Source: Pediococcus inopinatus
GTDB lineage: Bacteria; Bacillota; Bacilli; Lactobacillales; Lactobacillaceae
Direction of reading: 5' to 3'
DNA: 64,000 nt
NCBI RefSeq assembly: GCF_002982135.1
Contig: NZ_CP019981.1
Location: 1,302,001 to 1,366,000 of the forward strand
Below, piece by piece: positions 35,234 to 45,158 of this stretch. The notes below the pieces were generated by a model. That model did not search any database. It had not been told where the DNA came from and saw nothing but the letters and a program-made list of their open reading frames with translations. The position numbers and the translations under genes were made by a program. How positions within the stretch are numbered: position 1 is the first letter of the stretch; the number at the start of each line of letters is the position of its first letter.

Positions 35234-36127
35234 TTATTTTTCCCCAATGATTCTAACCTCAGTTTGTAAATGCACCCCAAACTTTTCAAAAACAACTCCT
35301 TGAACATGATGGATGACATCCAAATAGTCCGTTGCCGTCGCACCACCTACATTAATGATAAAGCCAGCATGCTTTTGTGAAACTTGTGCTCCGCCAATTT
35401 GAAATCCTTGTAACCCAGATTCGTGAATTAATTTGCCAGTAAAATATCCAGTTGGCCGTTTAAACACACTCCCACAAGAGGGATATTCTAAGGGCTGTTT
35501 TGAGGCCCGGAGGCGATTTAACTCATCCATCCGATTTCGAATTTGATCCGCATTTCCTGGAGCTAAATTAAAAGTTGCGGATAAAACAATATCTTCATAA
35601 TCCTGAATACTGCTATGCCGGTATGCGAAATCTAGCTCATGATTTGTTAACGTTTTGATCTGCCCTTTACGAGTCAAAACCTGTGCTTCGCTAACCACTT
35701 CACTAATTTCACCACCATAAGCTCCTGCATTCATAAATACTGCGCCACCAACGCTGCCAGGAATGCCGGCTGCAAACTCAATACCAGTTAAACCAGCTTG
35801 ATATGCAGCTTCAGTTGTCGCAATCAACGCCGCTCCAGCCTGGGCCACGACTTGGCTCCCAGATACTTTAATTTCTTTCATCTGCGTTAGGATAATCGTT
35901 AGTCCGCGAATACCACCATCGCGCACAATCAAATTACTCGCATTTCCCACAATTGTTAAAGGCATCTGTTGCTGGTTTGCCCAGGTTAGTAATTCATTAA
36001 CCTGCACCACAGTTTTTGGAAAAGCAAGATAATCGGCCGGACCTCCTGTTTTAGTATTTGTATACTTTGACAGCGGTTCATGGCTCATGATTTTGATTCC
36101 TGGAAATGTTTCATTTATCGTTTGCAA
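35234..36127 (-). CDS. murB: UDP-N-acetylenolpyruvoylglucosamine reductase
   Basis: Reduces UDP-GlcNAc-enolpyruvate to UDP-MurNAc with NADPH and FAD, an early step of peptidoglycan synthesis. 297 residues, with the FAD-binding [15 protein letters not shown] and [14 protein letters not shown], the substrate region [25 protein letters not shown], the catalytic-serine block [10 protein letters not shown], and the C-terminal glutamate near LQTEVRIIG. It appears to start at TTG 36127 (AAAGGAA about ten bases upstream). It follows the oxidoreductase gene by 35 bases. Confidence 0.96.
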   Translation of the reverse strand: MQTINETFPGIKIMSHEPLSKYTNTKTGGPADYLAFPKTVVQVNELLTWANQQQMPLTIVGNASNLIVRDGGIRGLTIILTQMKEIKVSGSQVVAQAGAALIATTEAAYQAGLTGIEFAAGIPGSVGGAVFMNAGAYGGEISEVVSEAQVLTRKGQIKTLTNHELDFAYRHSSIQDYEDIVLSATFNLAPGNADQIRNRMDELNRLRASKQPLEYPSCGSVFKRPTGYFTGKLIHESGLQGFQIGGAQVSQKHAGFIINVGGATATDYLDVIHHVQGVVFEKFGVHLQTEVRIIGEK

Positions 36128-36162
36128 GATCTTACGGTTCCTTTCAGATTTATAATTAATTT

Positions 36163-37077
36163 CTAGTTTAACACTTCAAAGGCTTTAACGGCATCCCGAC
36201 AAATTTTGTGACTTTCTATTGATGATTCTGCGGAAACTGGATTTGCTTGTTTTCCTTCGACTGCCGCCAAAAATTGGCGAGTCAAAGGATCAAATCCACG
36301 CGTCACCAATGTGGGTTGCCAATCTGGCGCTGTAATAATTTGTTTCCCGGCGGGCGTTTTTTTTATGAAAGTTTGACAATTTTCAACCGTTGCAATCCCG
36401 CCAGCTGTTTCAACAGTTATTTCTTCTTGATTGACGCCGCCTACTAAATTAATCTCCGCCGTTGCTGAAGAATGTTTTGTTTTTAAGGTTACGAGAGCCT
36501 GTTTTAAATTTTCACCTGTGGTAAACAATTGTGTTTGCTGAGATTGAATCGGCTCATCTAATAAATAACGAACCGTATCAACCACATGAATAAGTAAGTC
36601 ATAAATTGCAAATTTAGTCTCTTGAACAGCATCCTCTCGTAGTTTGATACCCCGAATAATTTGCTTATCTGGTAGGGCCTTCAACTTTTGATTTAAAGGA
36701 ACAAATCGCCGATTAAAACCACACGTTAAAATTACCTGCTTTTGAGCCGCCAACCGATAGAGTTCTTCCACCTCTTCCAGGTTTTCGGAGATCGGTTTAT
36801 CCACGTAAACATTAATATTATTTGCTAACAACTTCTTAATGATCTGGTAATGGGTTGCAGTTGGCGTATGGACGAACACTGCCAGTGGCTTCTCCGCGAT
36901 CAACTCTTCAATATTTGATTCCCCATGAGTAACCCCATACTGGGCTTGCAATTTTCGCCGTTTTTCATCATTACGTGTACAAAAATGCCATTCATACTGA
37001 TCCTGCAAGCTTGCCATGACTGGTAAATAAGCTTTTTGTGCAATGTTACCTAATCCCATAACGTCAATTTTTTTCAT
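36163..37077 (-). CDS. Gfo/Idh/MocA-family oxidoreductase
   Basis: 304 residues. An N-terminal Rossmann fold ([36 protein letters not shown]) binds NAD(P). The C-terminal alpha/beta domain has the [14 protein letters not shown] segment. The family oxidises sugars, inositols or related compounds. It is probably co-transcribed with murB just downstream, which may be coincidental. Substrate unknown. Confidence 0.93.
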   Translation of the reverse strand: MKKIDVMGLGNIAQKAYLPVMASLQDQYEWHFCTRNDEKRRKLQAQYGVTHGESNIEELIAEKPLAVFVHTPTATHYQIIKKLLANNINVYVDKPISENLEEVEELYRLAAQKQVILTCGFNRRFVPLNQKLKALPDKQIIRGIKLREDAVQETKFAIYDLLIHVVDTVRYLLDEPIQSQQTQLFTTGENLKQALVTLKTKHSSATAEINLVGGVNQEEITVETAGGIATVENCQTFIKKTPAGKQIITAPDWQPTLVTRGFDPLTRQFLAAVEGKQANPVSAESSIESHKICRDAVKAFEVLN

Positions 37078-37121
37078 TTGTTTTGCCTTCTCATGATTTT
37101 GATTTTAAAACTCTCTACTAT

Positions 37122-37171
37122 CTTTCTAACTTCCTTCAGATTATAATAGTACCAATCAGAAAGTTAGAAAG
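37122..37171. promoter_or_regulatory. Dyad enclosing the promoter of the exonuclease gene
   Basis: CTTTCTAACTT (37122-37132) and AAGTTAGAAAG (37161-37171) are perfect complements around a TATAAT at 37142-37147. The right arm overlaps the ribosome site of the following gene. It may be an operator or an mRNA-level switch. Confidence 0.4.
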
Positions 37172-37183
37172 GATTTTTAAATT

Positions 37184-37720
37184 ATGAATTTTGTGGCAAT
37201 GGATTTTGAAACAGCATCCCCAAAACGTTACAGTGCATGTTCGCTTGCACTCACCATTGTGCGGGAGAATCAGATTGCTGATGAATTTTACTCTCTCATC
37301 AAGCCTGATACTGAATTTAGCTGGCGCAACGTGCAAATTCATGGTATTCATGAAGATGATGTTGCCGATGCACCAACATTTCCAGAGGTTTGGCAAGTTA
37401 TCAATCCTCTTTTTCAATCTAATCAGCTTGTTGTCGCACACAATGCCCCATTTGATAATGGTGTTTTAAAGAGCTGCCTTGAGCATTATGACTTGCAACG
37501 GACCCACTATCTGACGCTTGATACCGTTCGGACAAGCCGTAAACTTTTCCCAGATTTTGAAAATCATAAGTTGGATACAGTCTGCCAGCATCTTGGCATT
37601 GAACTGGATCATCATCATAACGCTTTGGATGATAGCTTAGCATGTGCAAATATCCTGCTGTACGAAGCAAATAACTTTGGGACTGAACAATTAAAGCCCC
37701 TGATTCGAATGGCTAACTAA
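37184..37720 (+). CDS. DnaQ-like DEDDh 3'-5' exonuclease
   Basis: 178 residues with the exonuclease motifs ExoI (AMDFETA), ExoII (AHNAPFDNGVL) and ExoIII (HHNALDDSLACA), with the general-base His two residues before the final Asp region. It is a stand-alone proofreading-type nuclease, related to the epsilon subunit and to RNase T-like proteins. It may process DNA or RNA ends; the real substrate is unknown. Its last codons overlap the 3' end of the convergent GNAT gene by eight bases. Confidence 0.93.
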   Translation: MNFVAMDFETASPKRYSACSLALTIVRENQIADEFYSLIKPDTEFSWRNVQIHGIHEDDVADAPTFPEVWQVINPLFQSNQLVVAHNAPFDNGVLKSCLEHYDLQRTHYLTLDTVRTSRKLFPDFENHKLDTVCQHLGIELDHHHNALDDSLACANILLYEANNFGTEQLKPLIRMAN

Positions 37721-38222
37721 ACGTTAATTTCATATCAATCGTTTCAAATGAGGCGCCGTTTTTATCACGGAAGCCTTTTTTGTTACGGTCAATTTCTTCA
37801 AATCCGAGTTTCTTATAAATATGTTCTGCACTCAGATTGCGCGCCTGGACCGTTAGTACCAACCCTGAGAGCCAGCTAAATGATTCTCCCCACGTGAGGG
37901 TTTCTTCCATCAACGCGGTCCCTAATCCTTGGCCCCAAAATTCAGATAACACAGCCACTCCTACTTCACCAAATTCGTCAGTTTCGCTTTTCATGACAGT
38001 CGCTAAACCAATTGCCTCATCTTGATACATGGCAAGTAAGATAAGATTTTCGCGGCTTTGTTGAATCAGTTCCAGTTGTTTTGCTTCAGTGTCTACCGTT
38101 AAATTGGCCAGATCATCTTCAACTGTAAAAGTTTCCGTTTCTTTATCTAGTTGTTTGAGTAACGTCAAGACCTGTTGGGAATCCTCAGCCCCAGCTTCCA
38201 CGATTCTAACTTCATCACTCAT
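37713..38222 (-). CDS. GNAT-family N-acetyltransferase
   Basis: 169 residues. The acetyl-CoA loop is EFWGQGLGTALMEETLTWG. The conserved C-terminal region (NLSAEHIYKKLGFEEIDRNKKGF) is typical of small-molecule or protein acetyltransferases. It overlaps the tsaE stop by four bases, so it belongs to the ung-tsaE unit. The order tsaE followed by an acetyltransferase recalls the tsaB-tsaE-rimI neighbourhood, but the sequence is not a clear RimI. Confidence 0.9.
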   Translation of the reverse strand: MSDEVRIVEAGAEDSQQVLTLLKQLDKETETFTVEDDLANLTVDTEAKQLELIQQSRENLILLAMYQDEAIGLATVMKSETDEFGEVGVAVLSEFWGQGLGTALMEETLTWGESFSWLSGLVLTVQARNLSAEHIYKKLGFEEIDRNKKGFRDKNGASFETIDMKLTFS

Positions 38223-38689
38223 TTTAAGTCCTCTTTCAAATCATTTAAAAGAGTTGTGTATCGCTCCCCTTGAGCATCAAAGGCTAATGTGCGCTGATTA
38301 TCGCTTTCGTCATTTCGTTTAAGGGTAATTCTTAAATAATCTTCCGGTAAATAATCCTGAATAAACTGAGACCACTCAATTACCGAGACCCCATCACCAT
38401 AAAAATATTCATCCCAACCAAGATCATCACCACCACCGTCCTCAAGACGATACACGTCCATATGGAAAAGTGGCATGCGCCCTTCCCGGTATTCATGAAT
38501 AATGGTAAAAGTTGGGCTCTTTACATAACGTTTGATCCCCAATCCTTTAGCTAATCCTTTGGTAAAAGTCGTTTTTCCAGCCCCAAGGTCGCCATCTAGT
38601 AAAATCACATCATTAGGCTTAAGACTGTTGGCGAGTTGTTCGCCAATTTTTTCGGTTTGCTCTGCTTGCTTTGTTTTCATTGTAAACAT
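38219..38689 (-). CDS. tsaE: tRNA threonylcarbamoyladenosine biosynthesis ATPase
   Basis: 156 residues with a Walker A LLDGDLGAGKTTFTKG, the Walker B-like FHMDVYRLE, and VIEWSQF near the C-terminus. TsaE works with TsaB and TsaD (not in this window) to make t6A37 on ANN-decoding tRNAs. The start ATG 38689 has GAGG seven bases upstream and lies four bases after the ung stop, so it is coupled to ung and to the GNAT gene that follows. Confidence 0.96.
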   Translation of the reverse strand: MFTMKTKQAEQTEKIGEQLANSLKPNDVILLDGDLGAGKTTFTKGLAKGLGIKRYVKSPTFTIIHEYREGRMPLFHMDVYRLEDGGGDDLGWDEYFYGDGVSVIEWSQFIQDYLPEDYLRITLKRNDESDNQRTLAFDAQGERYTTLLNDLKEDLK

Positions 38690-38692
38690 AAT

Positions 38693-39415
38693 TTACCTCG
38701 TTTGTTGAGACTGATTCTCAGGCTTTTCGGACAAATCTACATGTTCTGGTAATTGCCAATCAATCGGTGTTTCACCTAACGCCTCTAAAGCTGCATTCGT
38801 CTTTGAAAACGGATGAGATCCAAAAAATCCGTGATAGGCAGAAAATGGGCTCGGATGCGCCGATTTAATGACAATATTTTTATCTGTATCAATCAATTCA
38901 ATCTTAGCTTGAGCAGCTTTTCCCCAAAGTATGAATACCACTGGCGTTTCTCGTGCAGAAAGCTTTTCGATAGCTGCATCGGTTAGTTGTTCCCATCCTT
39001 TTCCCTTATGAGAAAATGCCTGTCCGTTACGCACCGTCAAGACGGTATTAAGCATTAGAATTCCTTGTTTAGCCCACTTTTCTAGGTAGCCATGAGAAAC
39101 TGGTTTGATCCCTAAATCATCTTGTAGCTCCTTATAAATATTTTGCAAAGATGGTGGAATTTTGACCCCAGGTAGGACAGAAAAACTTAACCCGTGTGCC
39201 TGATTCGGTTCATGATAGGGATCCTGTCCTAAAATAACCACTTTAACTTCACTAAACGGCGTCCACTCAAACGCTTCAAAGATATGAAACATGTCTGGAT
39301 GAATTAATTGAGTTTTATATTCGGTTTTTAAAAAATCGTGTAAATCTTTGTAATAGGCCTTTTCAAATTCTGGTCCCAGAACTTCTTGCCAGTCATTATG
39401 AATAAACGTTTTCAT
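38693..39415 (-). CDS. ung: Uracil-DNA glycosylase (family 1)
   Basis: Removes uracil from DNA at the start of base-excision repair. 240 residues with the water-activating [17 protein letters not shown] (catalytic Asp) and the DNA-intercalation loop [16 protein letters not shown] 39415 follows GAGGAGAGGTGC; the codons before it are not needed. Head of the ung-tsaE-GNAT operon. Confidence 0.97.
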   Translation of the reverse strand: MKTFIHNDWQEVLGPEFEKAYYKDLHDFLKTEYKTQLIHPDMFHIFEAFEWTPFSEVKVVILGQDPYHEPNQAHGLSFSVLPGVKIPPSLQNIYKELQDDLGIKPVSHGYLEKWAKQGILMLNTVLTVRNGQAFSHKGKGWEQLTDAAIEKLSARETPVVFILWGKAAQAKIELIDTDKNIVIKSAHPSPFSAYHGFFGSHPFSKTNAALEALGETPIDWQLPEHVDLSEKPENQSQQTR

Positions 39416-39549
39416 TTTCGCACCTCTCCTCATATTCTAGCATAGCCTAAAATGTTTTAATAACATTAAATGTCGTTATCTTATGACTAAAAAAAACCGG
39501 GGGAACATGTTAAACTGAAGATATAAAAACCTGATAAGGACGTGGAAAT

Positions 39550-40422
39550 ATGATTTCAATAATTGCTTCTGATATGGATGGAACGTTACTCAATGAAAAA
39601 ATGGAAGTTTCTGAAGGAAATGCCGCTGCCATTAAACAAGCCCAAAGTGAAGGTGTTCATTTTGTTATCGCAACAGGACGCCAGCTTTCAGAGGCCAAGC
39701 CCCTAATTGAAAAATTCGGAATTCAAGCACCAATGATTACATTAAATGGCGCTGCCGTTTACGATGTGGACGGAAAAGCTTTGGATATGGTGCCTCTCCA
39801 TCGTGCTTCAGTTACCCAAATCATGCGCGAATTAAATTTAGCACACTTATATTATGAAATTGTCACAATTGACGGGGTCATTTCTAATAGCCGTGCCATG
39901 CATATTCAAAATTTGGCAGATCTACTTTCAAATCTTAATCCTGATACCCCATTTAAATTAGCCGTTTCTTTAGCCTCGGCACGAGTTGAACTAATGGATA
40001 TCACGTATGTTGATGATTACCAAGAATTGATTGATGACAAAAATGTCCGAATCTTAAAAATCATTGCCTTTTCAAATGATGGTCAAGACGAACTACAGCC
40101 CGTAGCTGATAAGATTAATCAAAAGGTTGATGTGGCCATTACATCATCTTCTCGCTCGAATATTGAAATTAATAACGTCCGTGCTCAAAAAGGTATCGCG
40201 TTGCAACATTATGCTGACGAATTAAACATTCCCATGTCGCAAGTCATGGCAATTGGGGATAATTTAAACGACGCTTCCATGCTGAAAATTGCGGACACTA
40301 GTTACGCAATGGAAAATGCTCATACCGAAATCAAAAAAATTGCGAATCACTTAACCGTTTCGAATAACGAAGATGGGGTTGGAAAAGCCATCTTGGAACA
40401 ACTCAAAACCAATCGTCAATAA
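39550..40422 (+). CDS. Cof-type HAD-IIB phosphatase (YidA-like)
   Basis: 290 residues. Motif I is ASDMDGTLLNEKM, motif II VIATGRQ, motif IV MAIGDNLNDASML. It is a second paralogue of the class encoded at 23.9 kb. It is followed at 29 bases by the LURP-like gene and then a GNAT gene, so the three may be one unit. Dephosphorylates sugar phosphates or similar; substrate unknown. Confidence 0.93.
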   Translation: MISIIASDMDGTLLNEKMEVSEGNAAAIKQAQSEGVHFVIATGRQLSEAKPLIEKFGIQAPMITLNGAAVYDVDGKALDMVPLHRASVTQIMRELNLAHLYYEIVTIDGVISNSRAMHIQNLADLLSNLNPDTPFKLAVSLASARVELMDITYVDDYQELIDDKNVRILKIIAFSNDGQDELQPVADKINQKVDVAITSSSRSNIEINNVRAQKGIALQHYADELNIPMSQVMAIGDNLNDASMLKIADTSYAMENAHTEIKKIANHLTVSNNEDGVGKAILEQLKTNRQ

Positions 40423-40451
40423 TGGTTTTGCTGCTATAGGAGTGAGTACTT

Positions 40452-41024
40452 ATGCGCAAGCTTTATGTGAAACATCAAGATGCAAATAATAAAGGTGCCA
40501 CGATCGTCCATGATGATTTCAACAATTCATGTTATCTGATGGTTGGTAAATGGGGGATCCGGCATGATGCACTCTCTGTTTACAGTACAGACGGACAGTT
40601 ATTGGCAGAAATCAAACAAACATCAGTAGGAATTTTTCCTAAATTTGATATTTTTTTTAATGGTCAAAAAATCGGCTCAATTTCAAAGACCTTTGGCTTA
40701 ATTCATGAATTTATGTATGTTAGTAAATTAAAATGGTTTATCACTGGAAACCTCCGAACCGGTTTGCATCACGTTTATAGTGGCCGTAAACCCATCATGA
40801 AGCTGGTATGCGGCACTACTTACAATGAGCTGACAATTACTACGGAAGCCACCGAACCAGTTTGCATTTGCATAGCAGCAATTCTGGATCATTGGTCAAA
40901 GAAAAATAGCAAATCAAACATTAAGCGTGGATCTGCTGTTCCAGGATGGCAACTACCAAGTGGTGAGACTAGTTTTAACAATATCCAAAAACATAAAAAA
41001 CACAAAAATAAATTAATCGAATAA
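40452..41024 (+). CDS. LURP-one/YxjI-like protein
   Basis: 190 residues with repeated beta-strand pattern (CYLMVGKWGIRHDALSVYS, GQLLAEIKQTSVGIFPKFDIFF, KWFITGNLRTGLHHVYSG), the fold of tubby-C-terminal/LURP-one proteins of the YxjI family. The C-terminal 30 residues are basic and low complexity (IQKHKKHKNKLIE). Members bind membranes or lipids in other systems; no role is known in bacteria. Good ribosome site AGGAGTGAG. Confidence 0.75.
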   Translation: MRKLYVKHQDANNKGATIVHDDFNNSCYLMVGKWGIRHDALSVYSTDGQLLAEIKQTSVGIFPKFDIFFNGQKIGSISKTFGLIHEFMYVSKLKWFITGNLRTGLHHVYSGRKPIMKLVCGTTYNELTITTEATEPVCICIAAILDHWSKKNSKSNIKRGSAVPGWQLPSGETSFNNIQKHKKHKNKLIE

Positions 41025-41038
41025 ATGGAGGAGTAAAT

Positions 41039-41605
41039 TTGCAAATTCAAACCGCTCAAATAAAAGATGTCCCTCAAATCGTCACTTTAGTTAAGGTCAT
41101 TTTAGAAGAAATGGAACTTCCTGCTCTCCATGAATTAAGTGATGAACAGCTGACTAAACTCTTTGAAAAAACATTTTCATCACCCGAATATCAAGGTGAT
41201 CTGGCTAATTTGATTGTCGCTAAAGATCAAGATGAAGTGCTTGGTATGATGTTTGGCTATATAGGAAAAAACGAGCAACAACTCTTTAATGTTTTTTCTC
41301 GCTACTACACCGAATTAGGAATTCCTGAAAAAACTGTTATCTTTTCAGATCGGGAAGCCGATGCGGATGAATGGTACCTTAACACGCTTTGTGTCGATGC
41401 TCATCATCGTGGTGAAGGCATTGGTACTCAGCTCTTAAATTACCTCCCAACAGTTGCTAAACAGGTTCACACCAATGAAGTCGGTTTACTAGTCGACTTT
41501 GAAAATCCTCAAGCTGCAAAATTATATCAGCGAATCGGATTTAAAAAAGATCGTGTTCAAATCGTTGCCGGGCATAATTACAATCATCTTAAAATGACTG
41601 TCTAG
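41039..41605 (+). CDS. GNAT-family N-acetyltransferase
   Basis: 188 residues from a TTG start (GGAGGAGTAAAT upstream). The acetyl-CoA-binding VDAHHRGEGIGTQLLNYL and the C-terminal NPQAAKLYQRIGFKKDRVQ mark the family. It lies 14 bases after the LURP-like gene. It ends in a terminator at 41637-41676. Substrate unknown. Confidence 0.9.
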   Translation: MQIQTAQIKDVPQIVTLVKVILEEMELPALHELSDEQLTKLFEKTFSSPEYQGDLANLIVAKDQDEVLGMMFGYIGKNEQQLFNVFSRYYTELGIPEKTVIFSDREADADEWYLNTLCVDAHHRGEGIGTQLLNYLPTVAKQVHTNEVGLLVDFENPQAAKLYQRIGFKKDRVQIVAGHNYNHLKMTV

Positions 41606-41636
41606 CGTCGAAATAATTGAATAAGTAACCATCTTT

Positions 41637-41676
41637 AAAACTTGAAGTAGAAAATTTAATTTTGCTTCAAGTTTTT
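41637..41676 (+). terminator. Terminator after the GNAT gene
   Basis: AAACTTGAAG and CTTCAAGTTT with an AT-rich loop and a following T-run. It rules out the long upstream extension of the permease frame. Confidence 0.8.
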
Positions 41677-41736
41677 GTAGCGCTTAGGTTTAAATCTATG
41701 CTAAAATTAAATGATTTTTTAGATGGGAATTGGAAT

Positions 41737-43161
41737 ATGAAAAACACAAAATATATTAGCTGGCCGGTCCTCGGACTGATGGCCTTTGTTAATGTTATCG
41801 GCTTTGATGACATTATTTATAACTTTAAGAACCAAGGATTAGGGGTGATTACTACTTGGGTAATTCTATTCGCCTTATACGTTGTCCCCTATGGTTTAAT
41901 GGTCGGTCAATTAGGATCCACTTTCAGTAAATCTGGTGGTGGCCTAAGTTCCTGGGTTCGTGAAACCAGTGGTGACACACTTGGCTACTTTACAGCTTGG
42001 ACATATTGGGCAGCTTCCATTCCGTATGTAGTGGACACCGCAAATTCTGTAGTTGTGGCCTTTGGCTGGTTAATCAATGGCAATAATTCAATGGAAGAAC
42101 ATATGTCAAACGCCATGTTTGCCTTACTTACCTTTTTAGTATTTGTCATTTTTATTTTGATTCAGAATCGAATCAAAAATTCTTTGCAGCTCCTTAACGT
42201 CTTGGGTGGTGGTGCAATGTTTATTATGACCATCCTATTCGTTGTTTTAACGGTCGTTAATCTGACTAACGGACACGCAATCGCTTCAGCACCACTACAC
42301 ATATCCACCTTTACACCGAAAATTAACTTACACTTTTTCTCGACATTAGGTCTGTTAATTTATGCGACGAGTGGCTCTGAATTAGTCGCTCCGTACGTCA
42401 CGCGGATGCGCAACGCCAAACGTGACTTTCCAAAATCAATTATTATGTTGACAGTAATGGCCGGCTTTCTCACTATTTTTGGTTCGTTTTCATTGGGGGT
42501 TTTCTTTAATGATCATCATTTACCTGTCGATTTAAAAATGAATGGTAGTTATTACGCCTTTGATTATGTGGGCAGTCACATTGGCTTAGGTCACTCAATG
42601 CTGTTCCTATTTTCAATTGCCCAGCTGTTATATATGTTTGCACTACTCGCATTGTTGTTAGATGCAATGACGCGAATGTTGATCTTAGACACTGGTAAAC
42701 GATTCATGCCAAAACAGCTCTTAAAGCTCGATCATCATGGCCGCCCCATCAATGGCTATATTCTCACTTCAGCATTATCTGCTGGAATTCTTTTGATGGG
42801 TGTTTTTCTTCCCGACATGAATGAAATTTTTAACTGGTTACTTAATCTAAATGGGATTGTGTCTCCTTACGTTACTTGTTGGATATTCTTTGCCTTCATG
42901 CAAGTTCGAAAAAACTCCCAAAAATTCAAATCTGATTATGTCTTTATTAAAAATGATCGTGCTGCTTACCTTGTGGCTTTGTGGTGCTTCATTGTTACAT
43001 TTATTGCGGCAACTTTCGGCATTTTACCCCAAGATGTCCCGCCAACCTCCTTTACGTATTGGCAAGAGTTGATTATGAACATTGCAACCCCAGGGCTTCT
43101 CTTAGCGTTGGGTTGGGTCATGCCCACAATTGCGCGTAGACAACGTAAAAAAGAACAATAA
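41737..43161 (+). CDS. APC-superfamily amino acid permease
   Basis: 474 residues and about twelve hydrophobic segments. The first helix has the APC glycine motif (FVNVIGFDDIIYNF), and the conserved GGLSSWVRETSGDTLGYFTAWTYW lies near helix 3. ATG 41737 is used because the frame upstream runs through the terminator at 41637-41676. The type fits glutamate/GABA- or polyamine-like antiporters, but substrate cannot be read from the sequence. No partner gene is adjacent; an ISL3 element follows 15 bases after its stop. Confidence 0.9.
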   Translation: MKNTKYISWPVLGLMAFVNVIGFDDIIYNFKNQGLGVITTWVILFALYVVPYGLMVGQLGSTFSKSGGGLSSWVRETSGDTLGYFTAWTYWAASIPYVVDTANSVVVAFGWLINGNNSMEEHMSNAMFALLTFLVFVIFILIQNRIKNSLQLLNVLGGGAMFIMTILFVVLTVVNLTNGHAIASAPLHISTFTPKINLHFFSTLGLLIYATSGSELVAPYVTRMRNAKRDFPKSIIMLTVMAGFLTIFGSFSLGVFFNDHHLPVDLKMNGSYYAFDYVGSHIGLGHSMLFLFSIAQLLYMFALLALLLDAMTRMLILDTGKRFMPKQLLKLDHHGRPINGYILTSALSAGILLMGVFLPDMNEIFNWLLNLNGIVSPYVTCWIFFAFMQVRKNSQKFKSDYVFIKNDRAAYLVALWCFIVTFIAATFGILPQDVPPTSFTYWQELIMNIATPGLLLALGWVMPTIARRQRKKEQ

Positions 43162-43176
43162 CCTATACAAAAAAGC

Positions 43177-44611
43177 GGGTCTACACTTTCTGGTATTGGT
43201 GAATAACTGATACCAGTTTTTATTTTGAAAATTAAAAGGACATCTGTCCTCTTTGTGCTACGATTTAATCGCCAAACAAAATCGAAAAGAGGAAAAACAG
43301 ATGTCCCTAACTAATTCTATCTTAATCTTGTTTGAAATGACAGACCCAAATATAACCGTAACTGGTGTTACCAAGAAACGTTGCCCGAATGGACAACGAA
43401 TTTATGTCGTTCACGCCAACCTTTCTTATCAGCTTGTGAAATGTCCCCATTGTGGCCATAAAAGTCTAATTAAAAACGGTACCCACGTTAGTCATCTAAG
43501 GTTGGGAACCTTATCAGGCGGACGTTATGAAATGCAGCTAAGACGACAAAGATATCAATGCCAACATTGTTTAAAAACCTGTGGAGCTAAAACTAACCTC
43601 GTTAGACGTAATGAAACTTTTACCCACAATGTTAAACATCAGGTCATTGTGCTAGCTCGTGACATGCTGACCAGTAAAGAAATCGCTAAAATTTGTGGCA
43701 TTTCACCAAGTAGTGTTCAACGTATTTTAAATGCAAATATTCACTTGGCTTACCGTGTTAAGCAACTTCCGCCAAATCTTTGTTTCGATGAATTTCGTTC
43801 CTGTAATCATCTAATGTCCTTTAACTGTTGCGATGCCGTTAGTCATCGCCGCATTGTGACCCTCAAAGATCGTCTCAGTAAGGATATCATTGATTACTTT
43901 GAAGCTCGTTATTCAGTTCAAGAACGTGCGAAAGTTCAAACAATTACTATTGATATGAACGCCGAATATGCTAGCTTTATTCATCGTTTATTCCCGAATG
44001 CTGTCACGATTATTGACCGTTTCCACATTATTCAGCTTGCTGGTCGTGCACTAGACAATGAACGTACACGTATTATCCGTACTTTTCAAGATAAGCATTC
44101 ACGCATTTACCGCATCCTTAAATCTCAATGGCGTTTATTTCATTTGGCAGAAGAGAAAATCAATGACACTAAGCTTATCTATTTACGAGGCATTAACGAG
44201 TATATGACCCAACAGAACGCCATCGACCTTGCCTTAGATGAATTTCCAGAATTCAAAACTGTGTATCAAACTTATCAAGGCATTCTAACCGCTATTCACC
44301 AAAAGGATGCCACGGAATTTAAAAATTTGATTACCAACTACCAAGTAGCTGGTAATCAAATGGACGTCACCATTTCAACCTTCGTTAAGAACGGCTCAGC
44401 AGTGCTCAACAGTTGTCGTTATCCGTATTCTAACGGTCCTATTGAAGGACTTAATCGTAAAATCAAGGTATTAAAGCGTAGCTGTTTTGGTTTTCGAAAT
44501 ATTCATAACTTCTTCATTCGTATCAGTTTAATTCATGAGTAAACAAAAAGCACATTCACCGAAGTGAACATGCCTTCAAAAATCTCTACCAATACAGTTT
44601 GACAGAGACCC
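43177..44611 (+). mobile_element. ISL3-family insertion sequence, intact, with 8-bp target duplication
   Basis: 1435 bases. The ends are inverted repeats of the form GGGTCT-N11-TATTGGT at the left (43177) and its complement at the right (ending 44611). Flanks 43169-43176 and 44612-44619 are both AAAAAAGC, an 8-bp direct duplication as known for ISL3 elements. One intact transposase gene occupies most of it. The element sits exactly at the A-run of the smpB terminator, whose stem remains whole on the right side. Confidence 0.95.
43301..44542 (+). CDS. ISL3-family transposase
   Basis: 413 residues from ATG 43301 (GAGGAAAAACAG before it). The N-terminal zinc ribbon has CPHCGHKS (Cys48, Cys51) and CQHCLKTC. 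An HTH follows (SKEIAKICGISPSSVQRIL). The DDE catalytic core is visible as TIDMNAEY, IIDRFHII and PIEGLNRKIKVLKRSCFGFRN. The gene is intact with no internal stop, so transposition ability is plausible. Cuts and joins the element's ends. Confidence 0.96.
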   Translation: MSLTNSILILFEMTDPNITVTGVTKKRCPNGQRIYVVHANLSYQLVKCPHCGHKSLIKNGTHVSHLRLGTLSGGRYEMQLRRQRYQCQHCLKTCGAKTNLVRRNETFTHNVKHQVIVLARDMLTSKEIAKICGISPSSVQRILNANIHLAYRVKQLPPNLCFDEFRSCNHLMSFNCCDAVSHRRIVTLKDRLSKDIIDYFEARYSVQERAKVQTITIDMNAEYASFIHRLFPNAVTIIDRFHIIQLAGRALDNERTRIIRTFQDKHSRIYRILKSQWRLFHLAEEKINDTKLIYLRGINEYMTQQNAIDLALDEFPEFKTVYQTYQGILTAIHQKDATEFKNLITNYQVAGNQMDVTISTFVKNGSAVLNSCRYPYSNGPIEGLNRKIKVLKRSCFGFRNIHNFFIRISLIHE

Positions 44612-44659
44612 AAAAAAGCGAGGAAAACTACTGTATGAAAGTAGTTTTCCTCGCTTTTT
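44612..44659 (-). terminator. smpB terminator
   Basis: AAAAAAGCGAGGAAAACTACT and its perfect complement AGTAGTTTTCCTCGC followed by TTTTT. The left AAAAAAGC is one copy of the IS target duplication. The minus-strand arm and its U-run (from the A-run) are intact. Confidence 0.88.
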
Positions 44660-44671
44660 GATTATCACAGC

Positions 44672-45145
44672 TTACCGATAACGCTTGACTGCTTTCGCAA
44701 TTTCACGTTCTTGGTCACGTCGTTTTAAAGTTTCACGTTTATCGTATTCATGCTTACCTTTTGCAACTCCAATCAGAACCTTTGCAAACCCATGTTTTAA
44801 ATAAACTTTTAAGGGCACAATTGTAATTCCCTTATTTTGTGTTTGCTCAGCTAATTCCGCAATTTGTTTTTTATGCAACAACAATTTTCGGTTTCGCAAT
44901 GGGTCATGATTAAACTGATTGCCTTCTGTATACTCACTAATGTGAATATTCATGAGGATGGCCTCACCATTACGGATTTGTACATAGCCATCTTTTAAGT
45001 TGATTCGACTGGCACGGACAGATTTAATTTCTGTGCCCGTCAGTACCATCCCAGCTTCAAAAGTTTCTGAAATTAAATAATCATGACGTGCTTTTTTATT
45101 TTGAGCTAAGGCTGGATCTCGTTGCTTTGTTTTTGCCTTTGCCAT
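44672..45145 (-). CDS. smpB: SmpB, tmRNA-binding protein
   Basis: 157 residues with the conserved [22 protein letters not shown] and the C-terminal basic tail ([17 protein letters not shown]). It binds tmRNA and delivers it to stalled ribosomes. It follows rnr at 13 bases in the usual secG-rnr-smpB order. tmRNA itself is not adjacent but at 13.0-13.3 kb. Confidence 0.98.
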   Translation of the reverse strand: MAKAKTKQRDPALAQNKKARHDYLISETFEAGMVLTGTEIKSVRASRINLKDGYVQIRNGEAILMNIHISEYTEGNQFNHDPLRNRKLLLHKKQIAELAEQTQNKGITIVPLKVYLKHGFAKVLIGVAKGKHEYDKRETLKRRDQEREIAKAVKRYR

Positions 45146-45158
45146 TTAAACCTCACTC

